NCBI RefSeq assembly: GCF_030849505.1
Contig: NZ_JAUJFI010000004.1
Location: forward strand, 22,986 to 86,985
Direction: 5' to 3'
Origin: Azospirillum isscasi
Lineage (GTDB): Bacteria; Pseudomonadota; Alphaproteobacteria; Azospirillales; Azospirillaceae
Length of the DNA stretch: 64,000 nt
The notes under the pieces were generated by a model. The model searched no databases, had not been told where the DNA came from, and saw only the letters and a list, made by a program, of their open reading frames with translations. Made by a program: the position numbers and the translations under genes. Numbering within the stretch: position 1 is the stretch's first letter; every line of letters begins with the position of its first letter. Below, one piece after another: positions 54,072-61,422 of the stretch.

Positions 54072-54260
54072 GGCCACCTCCGTTGAACGTAAGGGTTGCG
54101 GGGGAATTTTGCAGCCTTTCCGCCCGAAGCGCGCTCCATCCTTGACCAAACGCCCGCCGATTGTCTAAGTCAATCCAGCGGAACGGTAGGCTGCATACAT
54201 TGATATGCAACCCCGGCGGGCGGGGACAACCCGCCCTGCGAACCGATCCGCCGACGGTGC

Positions 54261-54344
54261 GCGGGCGTGGCGGAATCGGTAGACGCAAGGGACTTAAAAT
54301 CCCTCGCCAACGGCATGCGGGTTCGAGTCCCGCCGCCCGCACCA
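54261..54344 (+). tRNA. tRNA-Leu (anticodon UAA)
   Basis: 84 bases with a complete cloverleaf. The acceptor stem is GCGGGCG/CGCCCGC (54261-54267 with 54334-54340), and the anticodon stem AGGGA/TCCCT encloses the loop CTTAAAA, so the anticodon is TAA (54295-54297) reading UUA. A variable arm (CTCGCCAACGGCATG region) marks the class II leucine form; the T-loop is GTTCGAGTCC and the CCA end is encoded. UUA is very rare in this GC-rich genome, so this is probably the only tRNA for that codon. Confidence 0.97.
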
Positions 54345-54756
54345 TCACATCCAGAGAACACGATTTTCCGACTCCGTACCGCTGGCTTTGGCCAGGCCGG
54401 ACGTGGGCTGACCGCTGCGGTCACGGTCGTCAAGAAGTCGGCATTTTTGCGATTGATATGTATTTGCAGATGCGGTGTGCCGGAATTTCGTCTTTTCAAA
54501 AAGAAATTGGTCTGGAATGCTGTCCTGTGAAATAGAACTGTCAAGAGTCGGTCGTCTGTTTTCGCATTGCAAAGCGCGGTGACCTTCCTCTCGGCAACCG
54601 TTTTTGATATTCACTCTCAGTAGCGATGGCGGGTCTGGCGCGGCTGTGGTGATTTTGTTCTGCGGATTGCCTCCAGCCGATTGCCAAGACACCACGAATG
54701 GGGCATGGTCACTCCAGAACCCTCATAAATCGACAACGAACCGCTGGAGGCAGGAC
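54345..54756. other. gene-free, GC-poorer region between tRNA-Leu and bacterioferritin
   Basis: About 410 bp without a credible gene. Much of it, especially 54440-54620, is AT-rich compared with the window. A TGACCG-CTG-CGGTCA hairpin lies near 54408. TGATATTCACTCTCA at 54605-54619 fits the TGA-N9-TCA form of the rhizobial RirA iron operator, which would make sense before a bacterioferritin gene, but the motif is short enough to occur by chance. No repeat of the tRNA 3' end was seen that would mark an integrated element. Confidence 0.5.
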
Positions 54757-55233
54757 GTGAAGGGCGATCCGCAGGTCATCACTCATCTCAACAAGATCCT
54801 GACCAACGAGCTGACGGCGATCAATCAGTACTTCCTGCATGCCCGCATGCTGAAGAACTGGGGCCTGAAGCGCATCGCGCACAAGATCTACGAAGAATCC
54901 ATCGACGAGATGAAGCACGCTGATAAGATCATCGAGCGCATCCTGTTCCTGGAAGGTCTTCCCAACCTTCAGGATCTGGGCAAGCTGATGATCGGTGAGG
55001 ACGTGCCGGAAATCCTCGCCAACGATCTGAAGGTGGAGCACAAGGCCCGCACCGACCTGATCGATGCCATCACCCTGTGCGAGCAGGTTCGCGATTACGA
55101 GACCCGCGCGCAGCTCACCGAACTGCTCGACGACACCGAAGAGCACATCGACTGGATCGAGACGCAGCTCGACCTGATCCAGCGCGTGGGCGTCGTCGCC
55201 TACCAGCAGGAGCAGATCTACGGCGAGAGCTGA
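54757..55233 (+). CDS. bfr: bacterioferritin
   Basis: 158-residue heme-containing ferritin that stores iron as a 24-subunit shell. Ferroxidase-centre and heme residues are visible: [17 protein letters not shown] (Glu18 region), [20 protein letters not shown] (Glu51, Met52 as heme ligand, His54), [15 protein letters not shown] (Glu94) and [14 protein letters not shown] (Glu127, His130). The start is the GTG at 54757 behind GGAGG, giving [13 protein letters not shown]. It stands alone; the partner ferredoxin Bfd gene is not adjacent. Iron-dependent control is likely but the operator is unproven. Confidence 0.96.
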   Translation: MKGDPQVITHLNKILTNELTAINQYFLHARMLKNWGLKRIAHKIYEESIDEMKHADKIIERILFLEGLPNLQDLGKLMIGEDVPEILANDLKVEHKARTDLIDAITLCEQVRDYETRAQLTELLDDTEEHIDWIETQLDLIQRVGVVAYQQEQIYGES

Positions 55234-55386
55234 ATAGCTTGAGGCCGGTTGGGGGTGTGGCCTTTGGGCCGCACCCCCGGTGCTTCCCCTTTTGCGCAGG
55301 GCCGTGGCGCGGTGTCGGCAATGCCTTGTTAACCATGTTCTCGTAGCTTGCGGGTTTCCGCATCAGTCCGTACGGGAACCGCCATC

Positions 55387-55644
55387 ATGCTCCCCATCGT
55401 GTCCCTGCAGGTTGACGACCTGACGCCGGAGGAAACCGCCGCCGTCGCGCACGCCTATCTGGCGGCGCTGGACGAAAGCGACCTGGATCATGGCGATCAT
55501 GACAGCGCCTTCGAACGGGCGCTGGTGACGCTGTGCGGTTACCGTCCCGGCCTGCCGCCGAACGTGGCCGCGGCGGAGTTGGAACTGCTGCTGGCCTCCC
55601 TGCCGGCGGCGGTCTCCGTTCCGCAGGAACCCGCCCTGGCGTAA
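55387..55644 (+). CDS. hypothetical 85-residue protein
   Basis: A small acidic cytosolic protein, not recognised. It is mainly helical (TPEETAAVAHAYLAAL, SAFERALVTLCGY, NVAAAELELLLASL), with a His/Asp-rich turn LDHGDHDS in the middle. The ATG at 55387 starts MLPIVSLQVDDL; the 13-codon longer frame has no better ribosome site. It is followed by a 14-bp duplication and a bidirectional terminator. Confidence 0.6.
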   Translation: MLPIVSLQVDDLTPEETAAVAHAYLAALDESDLDHGDHDSAFERALVTLCGYRPGLPPNVAAAELELLLASLPAAVSVPQEPALA

Positions 55645-55661
55645 GGCGCCCGACGGCGCTC

Positions 55662-55689
55662 CTCATCAGGCATGACTCATCAGGCATGA
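55662..55689. repeat. 14-bp tandem duplication before a terminator
   Basis: Two perfect copies of CTCATCAGGCATGA between the stop of the 85-residue protein gene and the terminator hairpin. Confidence 0.9.
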
Positions 55690-55726
55690 AAAAGGCCCGC
55701 TCCGGTTCGCCGGGGCGGGCCTTTCC
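55689..55726. terminator. bidirectional intrinsic terminator
   Basis: 10-bp stem AAAGGCCCGC / GCGGGCCTTT enclosing a smaller CCGG-TTCG-CCGG hairpin, with an A-run on the left and a T-run on the right, so it can end transcripts from both the 85-residue gene and the convergent PBP gene. Confidence 0.92.
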
Positions 55727-55745
55727 GTTGCGCGGGTTTGACGGG

Positions 55746-58700
55746 CTACAAACCGGTCTGCGGCTTGCCGGTGTCCGCGGTCTTGGTCACGCCGGGGTCG
55801 ATGAGCGGTTGCAGGGCCGGGGCGATGCTCTTGAGAAGCTGGGCGGGCAGGGCGCTGGTGAAGCGGTAGTTGTCGGCCTCCGGTCCATGGACGAAGGCGG
55901 TCATGGTGCCGAAGAAGCGGTCGCCGATGTAGAAGGCGAAGGTCGCCGTCCGGTTCACCGCCCGCGATTCGATCAGGTGCCCGCCGGGGCCATAGCGGTC
56001 CAGCCGGTGGTCGCCCGTGCCGGTCTTGCCGCCGATCGGGATGACCGCACCCGCGGAGTCCTTGAAAGAGCCCCAGACGCGCTTTGCCGTGCCGTTCTGC
56101 GCCACGTCCATCAGCGCCTTGCGCAGGGTGGCCGCCACCTCCGCCTTCATCACGCGCTGGCCGCGCATCTCGCCCAGGCCGACGATGGCCTCGTAGGGCG
56201 TGCCGGCGGCGAAGTGCAGCTTGCGCACGCGCACGGTCGGCTGGCGCACGCCGTCGTTCTGGATGATGCCCACCAGCTCCGCCAGGGCCGCCGGACGGTC
56301 GGCGGAGCTGCCGATGGCCGTGGCGAAGGACGGCACCAGCGTTTCGAAGGGGTAACCCAGCTTGCGCCACTGCTCGGTGATGCGCTGGAAGGCTTCCTCT
56401 TCCAGCCCGATGCGGATGCGGGTGTTCTGGGCCGATTGCCCCTTCTTGAACAGCCAGCGGTAGCTTTCCTGGCGCTCCTGCACGCTGGCCTCCAGCACCT
56501 CCTGCCGCTTGGCGTCGGGGCGCTTTTGCAGGTAGGAAACCAGCCACAGCTCCAGCGGATGGACGCGCGCCAGATAGCCGAGGTCGTTCAGCGGGAACTT
56601 GTCCGGCCCGTACTTGCCGTAGAGCGCCGCGATGTCCCCATCGTCCAGCTTGGCGTCGGGCAGCCGGGCGCGCAGGAAGGCGCCGAACTCCTTCACCCCG
56701 GCCTGCGGGCGCACGGTGCGGAAGATGACCGACAGGCGGTGCGGCATCGGGCGCGACCGGCTGGCCAGCATGTTCAGCATCTCGTCCGGCTTGTGCTTCC
56801 GGTAGCTGTTGTAGAAGCGGTTCAGGAAGTCGCTGCCTTCCTTGTCGGCGAAACGGGCCAGATAGGCCTGGCGGGCGGGATGGTCGGGGTTGTGCAGGAT
56901 GTCGGTGCTGTCGTCGCCGCCTTCGGACAGATAGAACTGCACGACGTCGCGCATCATGCGGATGAAGGGCAGGTTGACCGAATTGCGCAGCGATTCCGTC
57001 ACGGTCAGGATGCTGCCGTTGTCCCTGGGGTTGAAGTTCACGAAGCTGTGCAGCCCGCCGCCCGTGAAGAAGGCTTCGCCGGGGTTCGCCGAATAGCGGC
57101 GGTCCATGGCGGCGTCCAGCATGGCGGTCAGCCCGCGGTTGCCGGAGGTCGCCAGCCAGTTCGCCGCCCAGCGCGTCAGGTTGTCGGACGCCTCCTCCTC
57201 CACGTCGGCGAGGAAGTCCTTGGGCAGATGGGCGTAGCGGGTGTGCAGCTCCGCCACGATCTCCAGATAGGTCGCCAGCGTGCGCAGCTTCGCCGTGGAA
57301 CCGAGGTCGAGCTTGGCCCCCTCGTTGATGTCCAGCGGCTGGTCGAGGTTGTCGGCCTGGACGCGCAGGTAATTCGCGTCCGGCCCCTGCTCGTACAGCG
57401 TGACGGAGTAGATGACCTTGGACAGGTCGTTGCCCTTCACGTCCAGCAGCCGTTCGCCGGTCAGCCCCATCTGCGCGGCGAAGGCCGGGTCGCCCAGCTT
57501 CGCCAGCACCTCCACCACCCGCTGCTGGGCGGGGGCGTCGAGCGTCGATTCGGCGGTCAGGTCGATGCGGTCGAGCTGGTAGAGGCTGGGCACGCCGAGC
57601 ATGGACAGAAGCCGGGCGCGGATGGCGTTGGGGGCCTTCTGCTCCACGAAGCTGGCGGTCTGGGCCTGGGGCGGGTCCTCGCGGAATTTCAGGGTCAGGC
57701 CGAGTGCCGCGTCGCGCAGCGCGGTGTCGATCACGCCCGCGTTGTGCAGCACGCGCAGATGGCTGTCGGCCAGCCGCTCCAGCGCCGGACGGTCCTGGAT
57801 CAGGTAATAGGAAGGGCGGCGCTGGGCCAGCAGAAGGCTCAGCACCTGCTTGTAGGCCAGGGCCTTCACCTGCAGGGCGCGGGCGTCGGCGGGCTCCTCC
57901 GACAGCACTTTCTCGGCGATGGCGAGGTCGGTGCCGAACCAGGCCCACAGTCCGTCGCCCAGCCCGTTCACCTCGCCGAAGCCCGGGCGCCCGGTCAGGG
58001 GGGTGGAGTTCAGATAGTCGATCAGGATGCGGCGGCGGTGGGCGCCGGTGTCCTCGCCGTCCAGATAGGCGCGTGTGCTGGCCGAGATCATCTGGCGCAG
58101 CTTCTCCGTGGCGCCGCTGGTCTGGCCGTCCGGGGAGTGGCGGTATTTTTCGATCTGCGTCGCCAGGGTGGAGCCGCCGGGGGAGCGCTGGCCCGGCCGG
58201 ACCCACTGCACCGGCAGCATCGCCACGGCGCCGGCGAAGCGGTCCCACTCCACGGCGGGGTTGCGGCGCGGCTCGTCGTCGTTCAGCAGTTCGCGGTTCT
58301 CGATGAACAGCAGCGTGTCGGCGACCAGCGGCGGCACGTCCTCGAACCGGGCGAAGACCCGCTCCGGATAGCGTGCGGAGAACAGCGCGGTGCCGTTGCG
58401 GTCCAGCAGGGTCAGGCCGGCGCGCGTCTTCTCGTGGTAGATCGGGAAGCCGCCGGCGGCCATGAAGCGGTCAAGCGTCGGCGACAGATGCGCCTGCATC
58501 TCCACCGCGTAGAGGTCCGACGTCAGCGAGCGCAGATAGCCGGGCAGCCCGACATAGCCCATCCGCTCGTTGTAGGGACCCTGGGTGGGGTGGCGCGCGG
58601 CGGGGTTCGGTCCCTCGCGCAGCGTGTAGGTCATGTCCTTGGCGTAGTCGGCGAGCAGACGGGCCTGCAACCGTGACGTGCGCATTTCCTCCTGCGCCAG

Positions 58701-58772
58701 AAGGGCGCCGCCTCCCAGCGTCGCCGCCAGCGTCACACCCCAGATCGCGCGCCGCACCCACAACCGTGTCAT
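55746..58772 (-). CDS. bifunctional class A penicillin-binding protein
   Basis: 1008-residue peptidoglycan synthase anchored by one N-terminal membrane segment. The glycosyltransferase (GT51) domain lies at about 120-330, with a catalytic-type FIENREL and GGSTLATQIEKYRHS. It is divergent from standard PBP1 (ENREL where EDRRF is usual). The transpeptidase domain has the triad SxxK (STAK, in LGSTAKLRTLATYL), SxN (SVN, in LRNSVNLPF) and KTG (GGKTGTGD). It is longer than typical by an insert between the motifs. The ATG at 58772 precedes a basic stretch and the membrane helix. Substrates and place in division or elongation are unknown. Confidence 0.88.
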   Translation of the reverse strand: MTRLWVRRAIWGVTLAATLGGGALLAQEEMRTSRLQARLLADYAKDMTYTLREGPNPAARHPTQGPYNERMGYVGLPGYLRSLTSDLYAVEMQAHLSPTLDRFMAAGGFPIYHEKTRAGLTLLDRNGTALFSARYPERVFARFEDVPPLVADTLLFIENRELLNDDEPRRNPAVEWDRFAGAVAMLPVQWVRPGQRSPGGSTLATQIEKYRHSPDGQTSGATEKLRQMISASTRAYLDGEDTGAHRRRILIDYLNSTPLTGRPGFGEVNGLGDGLWAWFGTDLAIAEKVLSEEPADARALQVKALAYKQVLSLLLAQRRPSYYLIQDRPALERLADSHLRVLHNAGVIDTALRDAALGLTLKFREDPPQAQTASFVEQKAPNAIRARLLSMLGVPSLYQLDRIDLTAESTLDAPAQQRVVEVLAKLGDPAFAAQMGLTGERLLDVKGNDLSKVIYSVTLYEQGPDANYLRVQADNLDQPLDINEGAKLDLGSTAKLRTLATYLEIVAELHTRYAHLPKDFLADVEEEASDNLTRWAANWLATSGNRGLTAMLDAAMDRRYSANPGEAFFTGGGLHSFVNFNPRDNGSILTVTESLRNSVNLPFIRMMRDVVQFYLSEGGDDSTDILHNPDHPARQAYLARFADKEGSDFLNRFYNSYRKHKPDEMLNMLASRSRPMPHRLSVIFRTVRPQAGVKEFGAFLRARLPDAKLDDGDIAALYGKYGPDKFPLNDLGYLARVHPLELWLVSYLQKRPDAKRQEVLEASVQERQESYRWLFKKGQSAQNTRIRIGLEEEAFQRITEQWRKLGYPFETLVPSFATAIGSSADRPAALAELVGIIQNDGVRQPTVRVRKLHFAAGTPYEAIVGLGEMRGQRVMKAEVAATLRKALMDVAQNGTAKRVWGSFKDSAGAVIPIGGKTGTGDHRLDRYGPGGHLIESRAVNRTATFAFYIGDRFFGTMTAFVHGPEADNYRFTSALPAQLLKSIAPALQPLIDPGVTKTADTGKPQTGL

Positions 58773-58989
58773 GTCCGGCTCCAGCCATGACCGCGGGTCA
58801 CACCCGCGAATTGGTTAAAATGCTCGGCAAAAAGGCCAAGCGATACGGTCGGAATGTAGAGGTGCCTTGGTTAACAACCGGTGTAATCCCCTGCCCGGGA
58901 GGGGTGCGATCCCGCCTCGAAATCGGTGTAACTCAAATTCGTATGGAGCCGTTGCGGCGCGGCCACAAATACGCCTGATGGTTGTGTGG
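58773..58989. other. intergenic region between the PBP gene and the TPR gene
   Basis: About 215 bp on the promoter side of the PBP gene. It is AT-richer than its surroundings (GGTTAAAATGCTCGGCAAAA; GTTAACAACCGGTG; GGTGTAACTCAAATTCG). It contains several GGTTAA-type motifs on both strands but no clear -35/-10 pair. Confidence 0.4.
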
Positions 58990-60750
58990 TTAAGGCGCGT
59001 GACCGCGGGCCGCCACGAAATCCGTTAACGCGGCGCGGAGGCGGGCGACCACGCCGGACCAGTCGCCGGAGCGGTCCTGGCCGAACACCCGCATGGTCGG
59101 GTACCAGGGGCTGTCCTCGCGGTTGCCCAGCCAGCGCCAGCAGGCGTCGGCGCGCGACAGCGTCCAGACGGGCCGTCCGAGCCCGCCCGCGAGATGGCAG
59201 ACGGAGGTGTCCACCGTGATGACGAGGTCCAGCGTCTCGGCCAGCGCCGCCGTGTCGGCGAAATCGCGGACGCCCGCCATGGGGTCGGCGATGTCCATCC
59301 CCGCCGGGGCCTCGGCCAGTTGGGCGGCGCCCGGCCCCATTTGCAGGCTGACGAAGCGCACCCCCGGCACATCGGCCAGCGGGGCGAGGGCGGCCAGGGG
59401 CAGGCTGCGCCGGCGGTCGATGGGGCTCGCCACCCCGCGCACCGTCCGCGGCGACCCCGCCCAGACCAGCCCGACGCGGAGCCGCCCGTCCTCCGGCAGC
59501 CGGTCGCGCCAGAGCGCGACGTCGGCGGGATCGGCGTGCAGATAGGGCACCGGGGCCGGGATGCTGCCCAGATCGGTCGCGAAGGCGCGGGGCAGGCTCA
59601 TCATCGGGATGTGCAGGTCGAAGGGGGGCAGGTCGCCGCCCCAGGCGATGGCGGCGGACACGCCGTCCGCCCGCTCCATCAGCCGGACCAGGGCGGGGGA
59701 GCAGCCGACGAGCACCCGCGCGCCCCGCGCGGCCAGCAGCGGCGCGTAGCGGACGAATTGCAGGGTGTCGCCCAGCCCCTGTTCGGCGTAGAGCAGGACG
59801 GTGCGGCCCGCCACGTCCTCCGCCCCCGTCCATTCCGGCTGGGCGAAGGAGCGGTGCACGGGGTCGAGCTGCCGGGTTTCCCACCGCCATTCGAACTCCT
59901 CCCACCCCTCGCGGAACTGGCCGGAGGCGAGCAGGGCGACGGCGAGCGCCAGATGGGTCTCGGCGTCGGCGGGGGCGAGGCGGATGGCCTCCCGCCCGGC
60001 GGCGACGGCCTCGTCGCGGCGGCCCTCGTGCAGCAGAAGGGACAGGCGGTTGCGGTGGAAGGCCGCCCGGTCCGGGGCGAGGCGCGTTGCCCGTCCGCAC
60101 TGGCGCAGCGCCTCCGCGACGCGGACGGTCTGTTCCAGCAGCGGCACCATGTTGCCGTAGGCGTCGGGGTTGCCGGGGTCCAGAGCCACGGCCCGGCGCC
60201 CGGCCCGCTCCGCCGCGTCGAAGCGGCCCAGCGTGACCAGCAGATGGACGAGGTTGGTCTGCGCGTCGGCCAGGGTGGGGTCGAGCCGCAGCGCCTCGCC
60301 CAGAGCCTCGACGGCGCCCTCCGGGTCGCCGGCCTGGGCCAGCGCGGCGCCGAGCTTGCGGTGCGCCTCGGCCCTGTGGGGGGCGAGGCTCCGCGCCTTG
60401 CGGAAGGCGTCGGCGGCGCCCGTCCAGTCGGCGGCGGCGTAGAGCAGCAGGCCGGCCCGCTCGAACGCCTCGGCCAGCGGTTCGCTTTCGGTCGCGGCGC
60501 TGGTGTTCTGGGCACGGGTCAGGGCGCGCAGGGCGGCGGGGCCGTCGCCGGCCTCCGTCAGGGCTCCGCCCAGGGAAAACCAGTCTCCGGCGCCGTCGGG
60601 CTGGAGGGCCAGGATGTTGCGGAAGGCCGCGGCGGCCTGCGCGGCGGCGCTGGGCGGTGCCGTCGTCCTGACCGGCTGGCCGGGCGGTCTGAAGACCGGG
60701 ATCGGCGAGCGGCGGACGGTGGCGCTGGACGACGGTTCGGTCCTCACCAT
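58990..60750 (-). CDS. TPR protein with glycosyltransferase-9-like C-terminal domain, apparently 5'-truncated
   Basis: Tetratricopeptide repeats (from about nucleotide 60640 downstream; e.g. AEAHRKLGAALAQAGDPEGA and DAQTNLVHLLVTLGRFDAAE) are followed by a GT-B-like domain (LLYAEQGLGDTLQFVRYAPL to VDTSVCHLAGGLGRPVWTLS). Such proteins act in protein or lipid glycosylation. The first TPR begins without its first helix. Upstream of about 60640 the frame is only antisense to fecR. The sole ATG there, at 60750, is used as a formal start, but residues 1-40 are not TPR-like. The gene probably lost its true 5' end at the junction with fecR. Whether it is expressed is uncertain. Confidence 0.7.
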   Translation of the reverse strand: MVRTEPSSSATVRRSPIPVFRPPGQPVRTTAPPSAAAQAAAAFRNILALQPDGAGDWFSLGGALTEAGDGPAALRALTRAQNTSAATESEPLAEAFERAGLLLYAAADWTGAADAFRKARSLAPHRAEAHRKLGAALAQAGDPEGAVEALGEALRLDPTLADAQTNLVHLLVTLGRFDAAERAGRRAVALDPGNPDAYGNMVPLLEQTVRVAEALRQCGRATRLAPDRAAFHRNRLSLLLHEGRRDEAVAAGREAIRLAPADAETHLALAVALLASGQFREGWEEFEWRWETRQLDPVHRSFAQPEWTGAEDVAGRTVLLYAEQGLGDTLQFVRYAPLLAARGARVLVGCSPALVRLMERADGVSAAIAWGGDLPPFDLHIPMMSLPRAFATDLGSIPAPVPYLHADPADVALWRDRLPEDGRLRVGLVWAGSPRTVRGVASPIDRRRSLPLAALAPLADVPGVRFVSLQMGPGAAQLAEAPAGMDIADPMAGVRDFADTAALAETLDLVITVDTSVCHLAGGLGRPVWTLSRADACWRWLGNREDSPWYPTMRVFGQDRSGDWSGVVARLRAALTDFVAARGHAP

Positions 60751-61309
60751 GGACGCGGACAGCACGCTTTCCGTCAGTTTCACCGCCGGGGAACGGAGCG
60801 TCCGCCTGAGCGAAGGGCGGGCGCATTTCGTCACCGCGCCCGATCCGGAACGCCCCTTCGTCGTCACCTGCGCCAACGGACGCGTCACGACGGCCAATGC
60901 CAGCTTCGTGGTGCACCGCTGCCTGGACTCCGTGGTGGTGGCGGTGGAGACGGGAACGGCCACCCTGGCGGCCGGCGCGGAGCCGCCTCTTCCCATCGCC
61001 GCCGGGCAAAGCCGCTCCTACGGCCCCGGCGGCCCCGGCCCGCTGCTGAACCAGGGCGTGGCGGTGGAGAGCGCATGGCGGCAAGGGCGTCTGGTCTTCC
61101 AGGGGCAGCCGCTCGACGCGGTGATCGCCGACCTCAACCGCTACCACCCCGCCCGCATTCTGCTGTGGGATCGCCCGCTCGCCGGCCTGCGGTTCGACGG
61201 CAGCGTGGACATCAGCCGCCCGGACGCCGCCCTGAACGCCATCGTCCGCACGCTTCCCTTGCGCACGCTGCGCCCGTTTCCCGGTCTGGTTATAGTTCGT
61301 TCCGCCTAA
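60614..61309 (+). CDS. fecR: FecR-like anti-sigma/regulator, missing its N-terminal domain
   Basis: Periplasmic part of a FecR-type signal transducer. It shows the membrane-like start AAAACAAALGGAVVLTGW, then the FecR core GERRTVALDDGSVLTMDADS, VRLSEGRAHFVTAPDPERPF and VVVAVETGTATLAAG. The C-terminal STN-like tail (about 165-231) ends in IVRSA. FecR normally has about 90 more N-terminal residues, the cytosolic DUF4880 domain that holds the FecI sigma factor; these are absent, and upstream sequence in this frame is antisense to the TPR gene. The ATG at 60614 has GGAGGG five bases before it, so a 231-residue product is possible. No fecI lies nearby. It precedes a TonB receptor gene. Confidence 0.8.
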   Translation: MLRKAAAACAAALGGAVVLTGWPGGLKTGIGERRTVALDDGSVLTMDADSTLSVSFTAGERSVRLSEGRAHFVTAPDPERPFVVTCANGRVTTANASFVVHRCLDSVVVAVETGTATLAAGAEPPLPIAAGQSRSYGPGGPGPLLNQGVAVESAWRQGRLVFQGQPLDAVIADLNRYHPARILLWDRPLAGLRFDGSVDISRPDAALNAIVRTLPLRTLRPFPGLVIVRSA

Positions 61310-61372
61310 CCGGTTCGTATCAAGTTTTTTCCAAATCGGGGTGAGGTGACGCCCGTCGATCATCGTCGTGAC

Positions 61373-61392
61373 TTGCATACACGAAAATGCAA
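61373..61392. promoter_or_regulatory. inverted repeat upstream of the TonB receptor start
   Basis: TTGCAT-ACACGAAA-ATGCAA, a perfect 6-bp inverted repeat with eight bases between, 31 bp before the preferred start at 61423. It is an operator candidate for iron or other metal control; it does not match the classical Fur box well. Confidence 0.45.
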
Positions 61393-61422
61393 CTCATTCG
61401 CAAAACGACGGGGGTCTTGGCG

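Noticed and set aside
54161..54535. ORFs on both strands across tRNA-Leu and the following gap
   Set aside because: They run through the tRNA gene and have no coding signature.
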